Positions 44,942 through 52,189 of a stretch of DNA of 64,000 nucleotides are shown here, piece by piece. The notes under the pieces were generated by a model that searched no databases, was not told the DNA's origin, and was given only the letters and a program-made list of their open reading frames with translations. Location of the stretch: contig NZ_BBQI01000091.1 in assembly GCF_001652915.1 (NCBI RefSeq), positions 1-64,000 of the forward strand, read 5' to 3'. Position 1 is the stretch's first letter. Every line of letters starts with the position of its first letter. The DNA is from Cupriavidus sp. D384. Lineage in GTDB: Bacteria > Pseudomonadota > Gammaproteobacteria > Burkholderiales > Burkholderiaceae. The translations under genes and the position numbers were made by a program.

Positions 44942-45381
44942 GCAGAAACGAACGAGATATCCAGGAACGGCGCTTCGCCCATGAGATCCGCGTGGCACTC
45001 GATGCCTCCGCGGAGGCGCTGCCGCGGGACATTTCCGAACGGCTGGCTGCCGCGCGGCGCATGGCGCTGGCCGCCAGGAAGGCGGAAGTGCACGCTCACG
45101 TGCCGCAGCTCGCGCTGCCCGGCGCACCGCACGGCTACGCCTTCGACGACGAGGACGACACCCCGCTGCACCGCGCCGGTGCATGGCTGCGCAAGCTGGC
45201 GCTGGTGTGGACGCTGGTCGCACTGGGTGCCGGCCTGATGGGCATCTACCACTGGCAACAGCAGAAGCGCGTCGAGGAGCTTGCCGACGTCGATGCTGCA
45301 ATGCTGCTCGACGACCTGCCCCCGACGGCTTACGCCGACCAGGGCTTCCACGTGTTCCTGAAGCGGGACCGCGACCAATAA
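44938..45381 (+). CDS. DUF3619 protein, candidate anti-sigma factor
   Basis: This 147-residue protein of unknown function has a charged cytoplasmic N-terminal part (1-85), a single membrane helix (about 87-105, LALVWTLVALGAGLMGIYHW) and a short periplasmic tail ending PTAYADQGFHVFLKRD. This topology and its four-base overlap with the sigma gene are what one expects of a membrane anti-sigma factor. No classical zinc anti-sigma motif (HxxxCxxC) is present. The role is inferred from context only. Confidence 0.78.
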   Translation: MSRNERDIQERRFAHEIRVALDASAEALPRDISERLAAARRMALAARKAEVHAHVPQLALPGAPHGYAFDDEDDTPLHRAGAWLRKLALVWTLVALGAGLMGIYHWQQQKRVEELADVDAAMLLDDLPPTAYADQGFHVFLKRDRDQ

Positions 45382-45382
45382 G

Positions 45383-46180
45383 ATGGCCCGCGCAATTTCC
45401 CGTACCGACGCATTCCGTCGCCGGCTAGCCGCTCTTTGCGCTGCCGGCGCCACCCTGGCCGCACTTTCCATCGATTTCGTGATGGATGAAGCCCACGCGC
45501 AGGGACCACAAGCCCAGCCGGCCAGTCAGCCGGCCGCGCGCCCGGTGATCAACGCCCACCCTACCTGGCAGGAACTGTCTGCGTCGCATCGTCAGATTCT
45601 GGCGCCGCTGCAGCCGCTCTGGGACACGATTCCGGAACTGAACCGCCGCAAGTGGCAGCGCATTGCCGACCTGTACCCCACGCTCAAGCCCGAGGAGCAG
45701 CAGCGCCTGCAGGAGCGGATGACCGAGTGGGTCAGGATGACGCCGCAACAGCGCCGCCTGGCACGCGAGAACTACCAGATCACGCGCCAGCTGCCACCGG
45801 AAAAGAAGGCGGAAGCTTGGGATCGTTATCAGCAGCTGCCTGAGGAACAGAAGAAAAAGCTGGCCGCCGCCGAAAAGGTGCCACGCCGTCCGGGCGCCGT
45901 CAGCGCATTGCCATCGGGCAAGCGCCCGCCAGCCGATACGAGCCGGCAACTCCATCATCAGGGCCGGCCAGCCAGTGCCCCGGAAGCCACACCGGCTTCG
46001 TCGCCTGCGGCGCCAGCCCTGGCGGGTGCCTCGGCGGCTCCCGCCCCGGTGGCTACCGCACCGGCGTCTGCGCCGCCGGTTGCCGCGATGCCGGCGTCGC
46101 CCACACAGGCGCCGACACTGTCGCCCCCGGTAACGGGCGAAGCGGCCACTGACTTCAACCAGACCGAAACGCGTCCGTAG
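45383..46180 (+). CDS. DUF3106 periplasmic protein
   Basis: This 265-residue protein has an N-terminal signal (residues 1-39, ending AHAQ). A helical domain at about 58-165 is rich in W, R and Q (HPTWQELSASHRQIL, MTPQQRRLARENYQ, LPEEQKKKLAAAE) with repeated P-E-E/Q-Q-R motifs reminiscent of Spy/CpxP-like periplasmic sensors. The last 100 residues are Ala/Pro low complexity. It starts one base after the DUF3619 stop, so it completes a sigma/membrane/periplasm trio. Function unknown. Confidence 0.78.
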   Translation: MARAISRTDAFRRRLAALCAAGATLAALSIDFVMDEAHAQGPQAQPASQPAARPVINAHPTWQELSASHRQILAPLQPLWDTIPELNRRKWQRIADLYPTLKPEEQQRLQERMTEWVRMTPQQRRLARENYQITRQLPPEKKAEAWDRYQQLPEEQKKKLAAAEKVPRRPGAVSALPSGKRPPADTSRQLHHQGRPASAPEATPASSPAAPALAGASAAPAPVATAPASAPPVAAMPASPTQAPTLSPPVTGEAATDFNQTETRP

Positions 46181-46300
46181 TACCTCCCGCGGGCAACCCG
46201 GCCCCACGAAAGCACCGCCAGATTGTCCGGCCGGCGCCACCAGCAATCCCCCTGCACGACCGGCAAGCCCCGTGACGCGGCACCCCCGGCATTTCGGCAA

Positions 46301-46328
46301 TCGTCACCCGCGCGCCGTTTGGCATAAT
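46301..46328 (+). promoter_or_regulatory. Possible promoter of the RDD-hydrolase pair
   Basis: TCGTCA (46301-46306), a 16-bp spacer and CATAAT (46323-46328) suggest a start near 46335, about 20 bases before the chosen RDD start codon. Confidence 0.45.
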
Positions 46329-46355
46329 GGCCGCTTCCCCGATCTGCCACGCGCC

Positions 46356-46892
46356 ATGCCTGTCGCCACGCCAGCCGCCCCCACCCAGACTCCACTCATG
46401 CCGCGCACGCCCACGCTGGGCCGTCGCCTGCTTTGCATGCTCTACGAAGGCGTACTGCTATTTGGCGTGCTGATGCTTGCCAGCGCCGTCTCGGTGCTGG
46501 CCCGCCCGGCGCTGCAGCAGCTTGGCCTGAACCACATGTACGTCGACCAGGTATGGATGTTCATCGTGCTCGGCGTCTATTTCTCGTGGTTCTGGCAGCG
46601 CAACGGCCAGACGCTGGCGATGCAGACCTGGCGCATCCGCCTGGAAACGGCCGCCGGCCAGCCGCCGGGCTGGCCCAAGGCACTGCTGCGCTATGTGCTG
46701 GCCTGGCTGTGGCTGCCGCCCGCGGCTGCCGTGGGCCATGCGATGGGCCTCACGCTGTGGCCGTTCATCGGCGTGCTGACCGCCGGGCTGCTGATCTGGA
46801 TGTCGCTGGCCTGGCTCGATCCGCGCCGGCAGTTCCTGCATGACCGCCTGGCCGGCACCCGCCTGACCGACCTGCGCCCCCCGCAGCCATGA
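46356..46892 (+). CDS. RDD family membrane protein
   Basis: This 178-residue protein has an RDD domain: LGRRLLCMLYEGVLLFGVLM near residue 24 with the conserved R-x-x-x-x-x-D/E position, a second helix (VWMFIVLGVYFSWFWQRNGQTL) and a third, ending with RQFLHDRLAGTRL. RDD proteins are membrane proteins of uncertain transport function. The start at 46356 (MPVATP) is chosen because it follows the candidate promoter; an ATG at 46398 is an alternative. It overlaps the downstream hydrolase by four bases. Confidence 0.8.
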   Translation: MPVATPAAPTQTPLMPRTPTLGRRLLCMLYEGVLLFGVLMLASAVSVLARPALQQLGLNHMYVDQVWMFIVLGVYFSWFWQRNGQTLAMQTWRIRLETAAGQPPGWPKALLRYVLAWLWLPPAAAVGHAMGLTLWPFIGVLTAGLLIWMSLAWLDPRRQFLHDRLAGTRLTDLRPPQP

Positions 46893-47926
46893 GCCTGACG
46901 GCCGCCGCCCTGCGTCGCGTCGCCGTGCTGGTACAGGCGACGGCCGCGTGCGGATTGGCGGCCTGGCTGGCGCTGGATCACGGCTGGACATGGCCGCCGG
47001 CGCTGGCCGCCGGCCTGGCCGCCGTGCTGCTGGCCTTTGGCGCCAGCGTCGCCATGGCATTCGGCGCCACGCTTGGCGGCCTCGGCATTCCGCGTCGGAA
47101 CCGGCCGCCTCTATCCGATCAAGCCCCAGCACGCCAACGCCTGGGGGTCAGCAGGGCACTGCGCTGCTTCCTGGCCGAATGCCGCGCGGTCTTCCGCATG
47201 TTCAACTGGCTTCAGCCGTTCCGCTCGCGACTGGCCCTGGCCCAGCCGCCGCGCCCCTTGCCCGATACCCCTCCCGTACTGCTGGTACACGGTTACGGCT
47301 GCAATCATGCGGTCTGGCTCGATATGGCGCCCGCGCTGGCCGACGCCGGCTATCGCTGCGAGGCCATCGACCTGGCACCAGTACTTGGCGACATCGACGA
47401 CTACGCCCCGCAACTGCTGGCGCGCATGCGCGAGATCCAGGCGCGCTCGGGTCAGGCCCCGCTGCTGGTGTGTCACAGCATGGGCGGGCTGGCCGCTCGC
47501 GCCGCACAGGTGCTGGCGGAGCACTCAGGCGGCGGGTTCGCCTGCACGGGCATCGTCACGCTGGGCAGCCCGCATCAAGGCTGCGCACTTGCGCGCTTCG
47601 GCAGCGGACGCAACGCCCTGCAGATGCGATGGCAAAGTGCATGGCTGGCGGCACTGGCCGCCGCCGAAACCCCAGAGATGCGCGCGCGCATCGTTTCGGT
47701 CTTCAGCTGGCACGACTCCATCGCCGGCCCGGCGGGCACGTCGTGGCTCGACGGTGCGCAGCACGTGGCGCTCGACGGCATAGGCCATGTGTCGCTGCTG
47801 CGCGACCCGCGCGCCGTGCAGGCGACGCTCACCGCGTTGACCATGCTCCAGGGGCAGCCAGCCGCCACGGCCCTCAACGCCGCGCACCAGCCATCCGGCG
47901 CGCAGCTGCCATCAACCTTCATGTGA
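46889..47926 (+). CDS. Membrane-anchored alpha/beta hydrolase, lipase-like
   Basis: This 345-residue protein has two N-terminal hydrophobic helices (about 10-30 and 36-62) followed by an alpha/beta hydrolase domain. LLVHGYGCNHAVW (131-143) is the oxyanion-hole region, CHSMGG (195-200) contains nucleophile S197, LGSPHQG follows, and GIGHVSLLRDP near the C-terminus holds the catalytic histidine. The pattern resembles triacylglycerol lipases or phospholipases facing the periplasm. Its stop codon lies within the Pho-box array of the next gene, so it belongs to the preceding RDD transcript. Substrate unknown. Confidence 0.82.
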   Translation: MSLTAAALRRVAVLVQATAACGLAAWLALDHGWTWPPALAAGLAAVLLAFGASVAMAFGATLGGLGIPRRNRPPLSDQAPARQRLGVSRALRCFLAECRAVFRMFNWLQPFRSRLALAQPPRPLPDTPPVLLVHGYGCNHAVWLDMAPALADAGYRCEAIDLAPVLGDIDDYAPQLLARMREIQARSGQAPLLVCHSMGGLAARAAQVLAEHSGGGFACTGIVTLGSPHQGCALARFGSGRNALQMRWQSAWLAALAAAETPEMRARIVSVFSWHDSIAGPAGTSWLDGAQHVALDGIGHVSLLRDPRAVQATLTALTMLQGQPAATALNAAHQPSGAQLPSTFM

Positions 47927-47955
47927 CATTCATGTTTCCGTCACGGCTCCGTCAT
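47918..47955 (+). promoter_or_regulatory. PhoB-box-like array before the PlcP-like gene
   Basis: TCAT/TCAC tetramers recur at exactly 11-bp steps: 47919, 47930, 47941 and 47952. The right pair reads CCGTCAC-GGCT-CCGTCAT, matching the two 7-mers of the Pho box (CTGTCAT-N4-CTGTCAY) at 11 of 14 positions; the left pair is an exact TTCATGT-GACA-TTCATGT repeat. Such 7+4+7 direct repeats are the hallmark of PhoB sites. Confidence 0.68.
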
Positions 47956-47998
47956 GCGGCACTGGCCCAATGCAGCCATCGCCGATACCGGGGCCACC

Positions 47999-48994
47999 AT
48001 GGTTCAAGCCATCCGATCTGCACGCGTGAGTTTGTCGAGGGTTGCGCAGCGTCTGCGCGGCAAGCCTGACACGGCGCTTTCGATGCCTGCCGCCTTCGCG
48101 GCGTTCATGCCGCCGCAAGCCGATCTGTCCCCTGCCCGCGCCACACCCCTGCACGACACCACCGATTCCGGCACCCGTCCCGTAGCCGCCGCGGAGCCTT
48201 CCGCGCACCGCTACCGTGCCATCTGGCTGTCCGATATCCACCTGGGCACGCCGGGCTGCCAGGCCACCTACCTGCTCGACTTCCTCAAGCACAACGATTC
48301 GGACGTGCTTTATCTGGTTGGCGACATCATCGATGGCTGGCAACTGCGTCGTGGCTGGTACTGGCCGCAGAGCCACAACGACGTGGTGCAGAAGCTGCTG
48401 CGCAAGGCGCGCAAGGGTACCGAGGTGATCTACATCCCCGGCAATCACGACGAAGGCGCGCGCCAGTTCGACGGCCTGGCCTTCGGCGACGTCAGCGTGC
48501 GCGAGGACGCCGTGCACGTGACGGCCACCGGCAAGCGGCTGTGGGTCGTGCATGGCGACCTGTTCGACGGCGTGGTCCAGCATGCCAAATGGCTGGCCTA
48601 CCTGGGCGATTCGCTCTACACGATGATCCTGGCGCTGAACCGCCACTTCAACCGCGTGCGTGCCCGACTGGGATTCGACTACTGGTCGCTGTCGCAATAC
48701 CTGAAGCACCAGGTCAAGAACGCGGTGAGCTACATCAACTCGTTCGAACACGCGATGGTGGACGAGGCGCGCCGCCGCGGCTGCGATGGCGTGGTCTGTG
48801 GCCACATCCACAAGGCCGAGATCCGCGAGGTGGACGGCCAGCTCTACTGCAACGACGGCGACTGGGTGGAGAGCCTTTCGGCGCTGGTGGAGACCATGGA
48901 AGGCGAGTTGAAGATCGTCTACTGGACCACGCTGATCGATCCGCCGGTGCCGGCCACCCGCCGGCGCCGCCGCACTGACGAGATCGCGGCCTGA
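47999..48994 (+). CDS. PlcP-like metallophosphoesterase (UDP-diacylglucosamine diphosphatase fold)
   Basis: This 331-residue protein has all calcineurin-type metal motifs: SDIHLG (78-83), GDIIDGW (from 107), GNHDE (148-152), VVHGD (H185) and CGHIHKAE (GHIH 268-271). The sequence matches the PlcP branch (GWYWPQSHNDVVQKLLRKARKG) rather than true LpxH. PlcP of alpha-proteobacteria is a phospholipase C that releases diacylglycerol from membrane phospholipids under phosphate limitation. The start at 47999 is preferred because an earlier ATG lies inside the Pho-box array. The 70-residue Ala/Pro-rich N-terminal extension is unusual. A glycosyltransferase gene follows. Confidence 0.83.
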   Translation: MVQAIRSARVSLSRVAQRLRGKPDTALSMPAAFAAFMPPQADLSPARATPLHDTTDSGTRPVAAAEPSAHRYRAIWLSDIHLGTPGCQATYLLDFLKHNDSDVLYLVGDIIDGWQLRRGWYWPQSHNDVVQKLLRKARKGTEVIYIPGNHDEGARQFDGLAFGDVSVREDAVHVTATGKRLWVVHGDLFDGVVQHAKWLAYLGDSLYTMILALNRHFNRVRARLGFDYWSLSQYLKHQVKNAVSYINSFEHAMVDEARRRGCDGVVCGHIHKAEIREVDGQLYCNDGDWVESLSALVETMEGELKIVYWTTLIDPPVPATRRRRRTDEIAA

Positions 48995-49002
48995 CAAGGG
49001 TC

Positions 49003-49020
49003 CGGTCACGGCCCGGTCAC
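49003..49020 (+). promoter_or_regulatory. PhoB-box-like repeat before the glycosyltransferase gene
   Basis: CGGTCAC-GGCC-CGGTCAC is an exact direct repeat with the 7+4+7 Pho-box spacing; each half matches CTGTCAY at six of seven positions. It lies about 100 bases upstream of the start codon and just after the phosphoesterase stop. Confidence 0.62.
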
Positions 49021-49050
49021 GCACGCGCGCGACCGCCAATCTGCTGCGCC

Positions 49051-49073
49051 CCGCGCCGGCCTGTCCGGCGCGG
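49051..49073 (+). other. Hairpin in the glycosyltransferase leader
   Basis: CCGCGCCGG-CCTGT-CCGGCGCGG forms a perfect 9-bp stem with no T-run after it. It may be a leader structure or a weak end for the phosphoesterase transcript. Confidence 0.5.
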
Positions 49074-49120
49074 ACCCGCCACCCCACAACACCACGGCGC
49101 TGCCGCCCCAAGGAGCCTCA

Positions 49121-50239
49121 ATGAGAGTCATGATTGTCACCGACGCATGGGAACCGCAGGTCAACGGCGTGGTTCGCACGCTGAAGTCGACCCGCCGCGA
49201 ACTCGAAGCCATGGGTCACACGGTGGATCTGCTCACCCCGCTGGAATTCCGCACGGTGCCGTGCCCGACCTACCCCGAGATCCGCCTGTCGATCCTGCCG
49301 TCCACCAAGGTCCGGCGCCGTATCGACACGTTTCGCCCGGACGCCCTGCATATTGCCACCGAAGGCCCGCTGGGCCTGGCTGCCCGCGCCTATGCGATCA
49401 AGCACAAGCTGCCGTTCACCACGGCCTATCACACGCGGTTTCCGGAGTACGTGCAGGCGCGCTTCGGCATGCCGCTGGCCTGGACGTATCGCTTCCTGCG
49501 CTGGTTCCACGGCCCCGCACGTGCCGTCATGGCGCCCACCCCGGTGGTGCTGAAGGACCTGCACGACTACGGCATCACGCACGGCGTGCTCTGGACGCGC
49601 GGCGTGGACCTGGACGTATTCACCGCCCAGCGAGCGAACGTTTTAAACACCGCCCATCCGATCTTCCTCTACGTGGGCCGCGTGGCTGTGGAAAAGAACG
49701 TCGAGGCCTTCCTGCAGCTCGACCTGCCGGGCTCGAAGTGGGTGGTGGGCGATGGTCCGGCGCTGGCGGCCCTGAAGGCGCGCTATCCCACGGCCAATTA
49801 CCTCGGGGTGCTCAAGCAGCCCGAACTCGCGAAGGTGTATGCTTCGGCAGACGTCTTCGTGTTTCCCAGCAAGACCGATACCTTCGGGCTGGTCCTGCTG
49901 GAAGCACTGGCCAGTGGGCTGCCCGTGGCGGCGTACCCGGTGACGGGTCCGATCGATGTGCTCGGTGACAGCCCGGCCGGCGTGATGCACGAAGACTTGC
50001 GGGAGGCCTGCCTGGAGGCGTTGCGCATCGACCGCGCAACCGCACGCGCCCATGCCGAGAAATTCTCGTGGCGGGCGGCATCCGAGCAGTTCCTTGCGCA
50101 TCTGCGTCCGCTGCCCAGCACGGCGGGCGGATCCGACCATCCGGAATCTTCCGTCGCACCCGATCATGGCCAAGCCCCAACCCACGCTACCGCCCGATCC
50201 GTCGCTGCACCGGCCAACCGCCACCCGGGTGGCGGCTGA
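49121..50239 (+). CDS. Agt-like GT4 glycosyltransferase (diacylglycerol glycosyltransferase candidate)
   Basis: This 372-residue GT-B fold enzyme starts MRVMIVTDAWEPQVNGVVRTL, the acceptor-side glycine-rich loop of GT4 enzymes. FRTVPCPTYPEIRLS, HIATEGPLGLAARAYAI and AYHTRFPEYVQAR are found in the Agt/diacylglycerol glycosyltransferase branch. FPSKTDTFGLVLLEALASG near 248-266 holds the donor-binding glutamate. AAGGAGCC precedes the ATG. Paired with a PlcP-like gene and followed by dgkA, it likely transfers a sugar (glucose, galactose or glucuronate) to diacylglycerol. The donor cannot be read from the sequence. Confidence 0.82.
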   Translation: MRVMIVTDAWEPQVNGVVRTLKSTRRELEAMGHTVDLLTPLEFRTVPCPTYPEIRLSILPSTKVRRRIDTFRPDALHIATEGPLGLAARAYAIKHKLPFTTAYHTRFPEYVQARFGMPLAWTYRFLRWFHGPARAVMAPTPVVLKDLHDYGITHGVLWTRGVDLDVFTAQRANVLNTAHPIFLYVGRVAVEKNVEAFLQLDLPGSKWVVGDGPALAALKARYPTANYLGVLKQPELAKVYASADVFVFPSKTDTFGLVLLEALASGLPVAAYPVTGPIDVLGDSPAGVMHEDLREACLEALRIDRATARAHAEKFSWRAASEQFLAHLRPLPSTAGGSDHPESSVAPDHGQAPTHATARSVAAPANRHPGGG

Positions 50240-50663
50240 AGTGGAAACCGAATACTCGATCGCCAACAATCCGCACAAGGGCAACCGCGGCCTGACGCGC
50301 GCCTGGCACGCGGCAATCAACTCGCTGTCGGGGCTGCGCTACGCGGTGCTGGAGGAAAGCGCGTTTCGCCAGGAACTGACACTGGTGGTCATCCTGACGC
50401 CCTGCGCGTTCATCCTGCCGGTGTCCGTGGTCGAACGCGTGATGCTGCTGGGCACGCTGTTGCTGGTGCTGATCGTGGAACTGCTCAATTCGAGCGTGGA
50501 AGCGGCCATCGACCGGATCTCGCTGGAACGCCACAGCCTGTCCAAGCGCGCCAAGGACTTCGGCAGCGCGGCGGTGATGCTGGCGCTGATCCTGTGTGGC
50601 GGAACATGGATCGCGATTGGCGGCCCGCACGTGGTGCGCTGGATCGGGATGCTGTCGAGCTAG
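50166..50663 (+). CDS. dgkA: Diacylglycerol kinase
   Basis: This 165-residue protein has the small trimeric DgkA fold with three membrane helices. Conserved catalytic residues are in ESAFRQELTLV, ELLNSSVEAAIDRISLERH and SKRAKDFGSAAV. It phosphorylates diacylglycerol to phosphatidic acid. The ATG at 50166 would overlap the glycosyltransferase by 74 bases and lacks a ribosome site; a GTG at 50228 is an alternative that removes about 20 nonconserved residues. The context suggests it recycles diacylglycerol left by the PlcP-like enzyme. Confidence 0.88.
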   Translation: MAKPQPTLPPDPSLHRPTATRVAAEVETEYSIANNPHKGNRGLTRAWHAAINSLSGLRYAVLEESAFRQELTLVVILTPCAFILPVSVVERVMLLGTLLLVLIVELLNSSVEAAIDRISLERHSLSKRAKDFGSAAVMLALILCGGTWIAIGGPHVVRWIGMLSS

Positions 50664-50701
50664 GCGCCGGCCCGTGAACTAGCTGTTTCGCCAGAAAGCA
50701 G

Positions 50702-50725
50702 AACGCCGCCATCGCTGGCGGCGTT
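50702..50725 (+). terminator. Terminator of dgkA
   Basis: AACGCCGCC-ATCGCT-GGCGGCGTT forms a 9-bp stem followed on the plus strand by TTCTCTTT. It lies 38 bases after the dgkA stop and may also serve the convergent LOG gene. Confidence 0.88.
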
Positions 50726-50756
50726 TTCTCTTTGCGGCGGGCATTCCCTTGCACGC

Positions 50757-51341
50757 TTACGTCTTCTCGCGCCCTTCCTGCCACTTGTCCACGCGCACGC
50801 GCGGTGCGGCGGCCAGCTGGCCCAGCAGATCCTGCGGCGATGCCGATACGTGCAGCATGTCGGCGTGTACCTGTTTCAGGAACCCTTCGCCCACGGCGTG
50901 CTTCAGGAACGCCAGCATGCCGTCGTAGAAGCCGGCCACGTTGAGCAGGCCCACCGGTTTGTCGTGGTAGCCAAGCTGCGCCCACGTGAACGTCTCGAAC
51001 AGTTCCTCGAACGTGCCCACGCCGCCGGGCATGGCGATGAACGCGTCCGACCGGTCGGCCATCATCTGCTTGCGCTCGTGCATGTTGCGCACCACGTGCA
51101 GTTCGGTCAGGCCGCGATGGCCCACTTCCTTCTGCATCAGCGCGTCGGGGATCACGCCGATGGCCGTGCCGCCGTGCGCCAGGACGCTGTCGGCCACGAT
51201 GCCCATCAGCCCGACCTTGCCGCCACCGTAGACCAGCGCCAGGCCCTGTTCGGCCATGGTCTGGCCCAGTGCCTTCGCCGCTTCGGCATATTCCGGCCGG
51301 AAGCCGGGACTGGAACCGCAATACACGCAAACCGATTTCAC
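50757..51341 (-). CDS. LOG family protein (cytokinin riboside 5'-monophosphate phosphoribohydrolase type)
   Basis: This 194-residue Rossmann-like protein has VYCGSSPGFRPEYAEAA at the start, LVYGGGKVGLMGIVAD near residue 37 and the family motif PGGVGTFEELFE near residue 105. LOG enzymes cleave nucleotide 5'-monophosphates to the base and ribose 5-phosphate. Its ATG overlaps the end of the upstream TetR gene by four bases, so the two are co-translated. The physiological substrate in this bacterium is unknown. Confidence 0.9.
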   Translation of the reverse strand: MKSVCVYCGSSPGFRPEYAEAAKALGQTMAEQGLALVYGGGKVGLMGIVADSVLAHGGTAIGVIPDALMQKEVGHRGLTELHVVRNMHERKQMMADRSDAFIAMPGGVGTFEELFETFTWAQLGYHDKPVGLLNVAGFYDGMLAFLKHAVGEGFLKQVHADMLHVSASPQDLLGQLAAAPRVRVDKWQEGREKT

Positions 51342-52048
51342 TTTTTGTCCTTTTCGGCCTTGGCCGCCTCGGCAGCCGCCTTTTCAGCGGCGTATTCGCG
51401 CGCCAGCTGGTCGAATGCCTCGCGCGCCTTGCCGCGCAGGTACGGCGCCAGGATCGAGAAGATGTGATAGCTCGACCCGTGCAGGTAGCCGCGGATCTGC
51501 TCGGGATCGTTGTACTGGCGCGGATGCTGCACGAACTGGAACGACAGCCAGTACGTGGCAATTACAACAATATTGGTACACACCGCATCGACCTGTTCGG
51601 GCGTGGCCTCCATGTCGCCGTCCTCCTGGAACTGGCGGCAGATTTCCAGCGCAAAGCGCTTCTTCTGGTCGACGATGCGCTTGAAGTTGGTCTCCAGCAT
51701 CCGGTTGCGCGCCAGCAGATCGTTGATGTCGCGATACAGGAAGCGGTAGTTCCACAGGAACTCGGACATGTACTGCAGATAGCCCCAGCTCTCGCCCAGC
51801 GTGGCCTTGTGGTCTTCCGGCATCTTCAGGCGGCGCTCCATCTCCTGCTCGAAGCGCACGAAGATCGAGTTGATGATGTCGTCCTTGTTGCGGAAGTGGT
51901 AGTACAGGTTGCCAGGGCTGATTTCCATGGCTTCCGCAATCGTCGTGGTGGTGACGTTGGGCTCGCCGAGTTCATTGAACAGGCGCAGCGACACGTCGAG
52001 GATGCGGTCTCGGGTACGGCGCGGACCGGCTTGCGGTTTGGCTTCCAT
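51338..52048 (-). CDS. TetR/AcrR family transcriptional regulator
   Basis: This 236-residue regulator has an N-terminal helix-turn-helix (TRDRILDVSLRLFNELGEPN, then TIAEAMEISPGNLYYHFRNKDDI, residues 12-58). A larger C-terminal ligand domain follows and ends in an Ala/Lys/Glu-rich helix. The DNA-binding segment is canonical; the C-terminal part suggests no clear ligand. It is co-transcribed with the LOG gene. The 141 bases upstream hold no other gene. Confidence 0.88.
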   Translation of the reverse strand: MEAKPQAGPRRTRDRILDVSLRLFNELGEPNVTTTTIAEAMEISPGNLYYHFRNKDDIINSIFVRFEQEMERRLKMPEDHKATLGESWGYLQYMSEFLWNYRFLYRDINDLLARNRMLETNFKRIVDQKKRFALEICRQFQEDGDMEATPEQVDAVCTNIVVIATYWLSFQFVQHPRQYNDPEQIRGYLHGSSYHIFSILAPYLRGKAREAFDQLAREYAAEKAAAEAAKAEKDKK

Positions 52049-52189
52049 GGGTATCGGAAAGACTGTGAATCGGCAGGATTGGGATTATAAGCACACCGGG
52101 CCCCGGCACTCCGCCATGCGGCGTCCAAGGCACAGGCTCGGGCAGCAAGAATCGTCCGTCCGGCCTGCACGCCTTGCCCGACGGCGCGC

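Noticed and set aside
47954..47998. Earlier ATG for the PlcP-like gene
   Set aside because: It lies within the Pho-box array, upstream of where transcription would begin.
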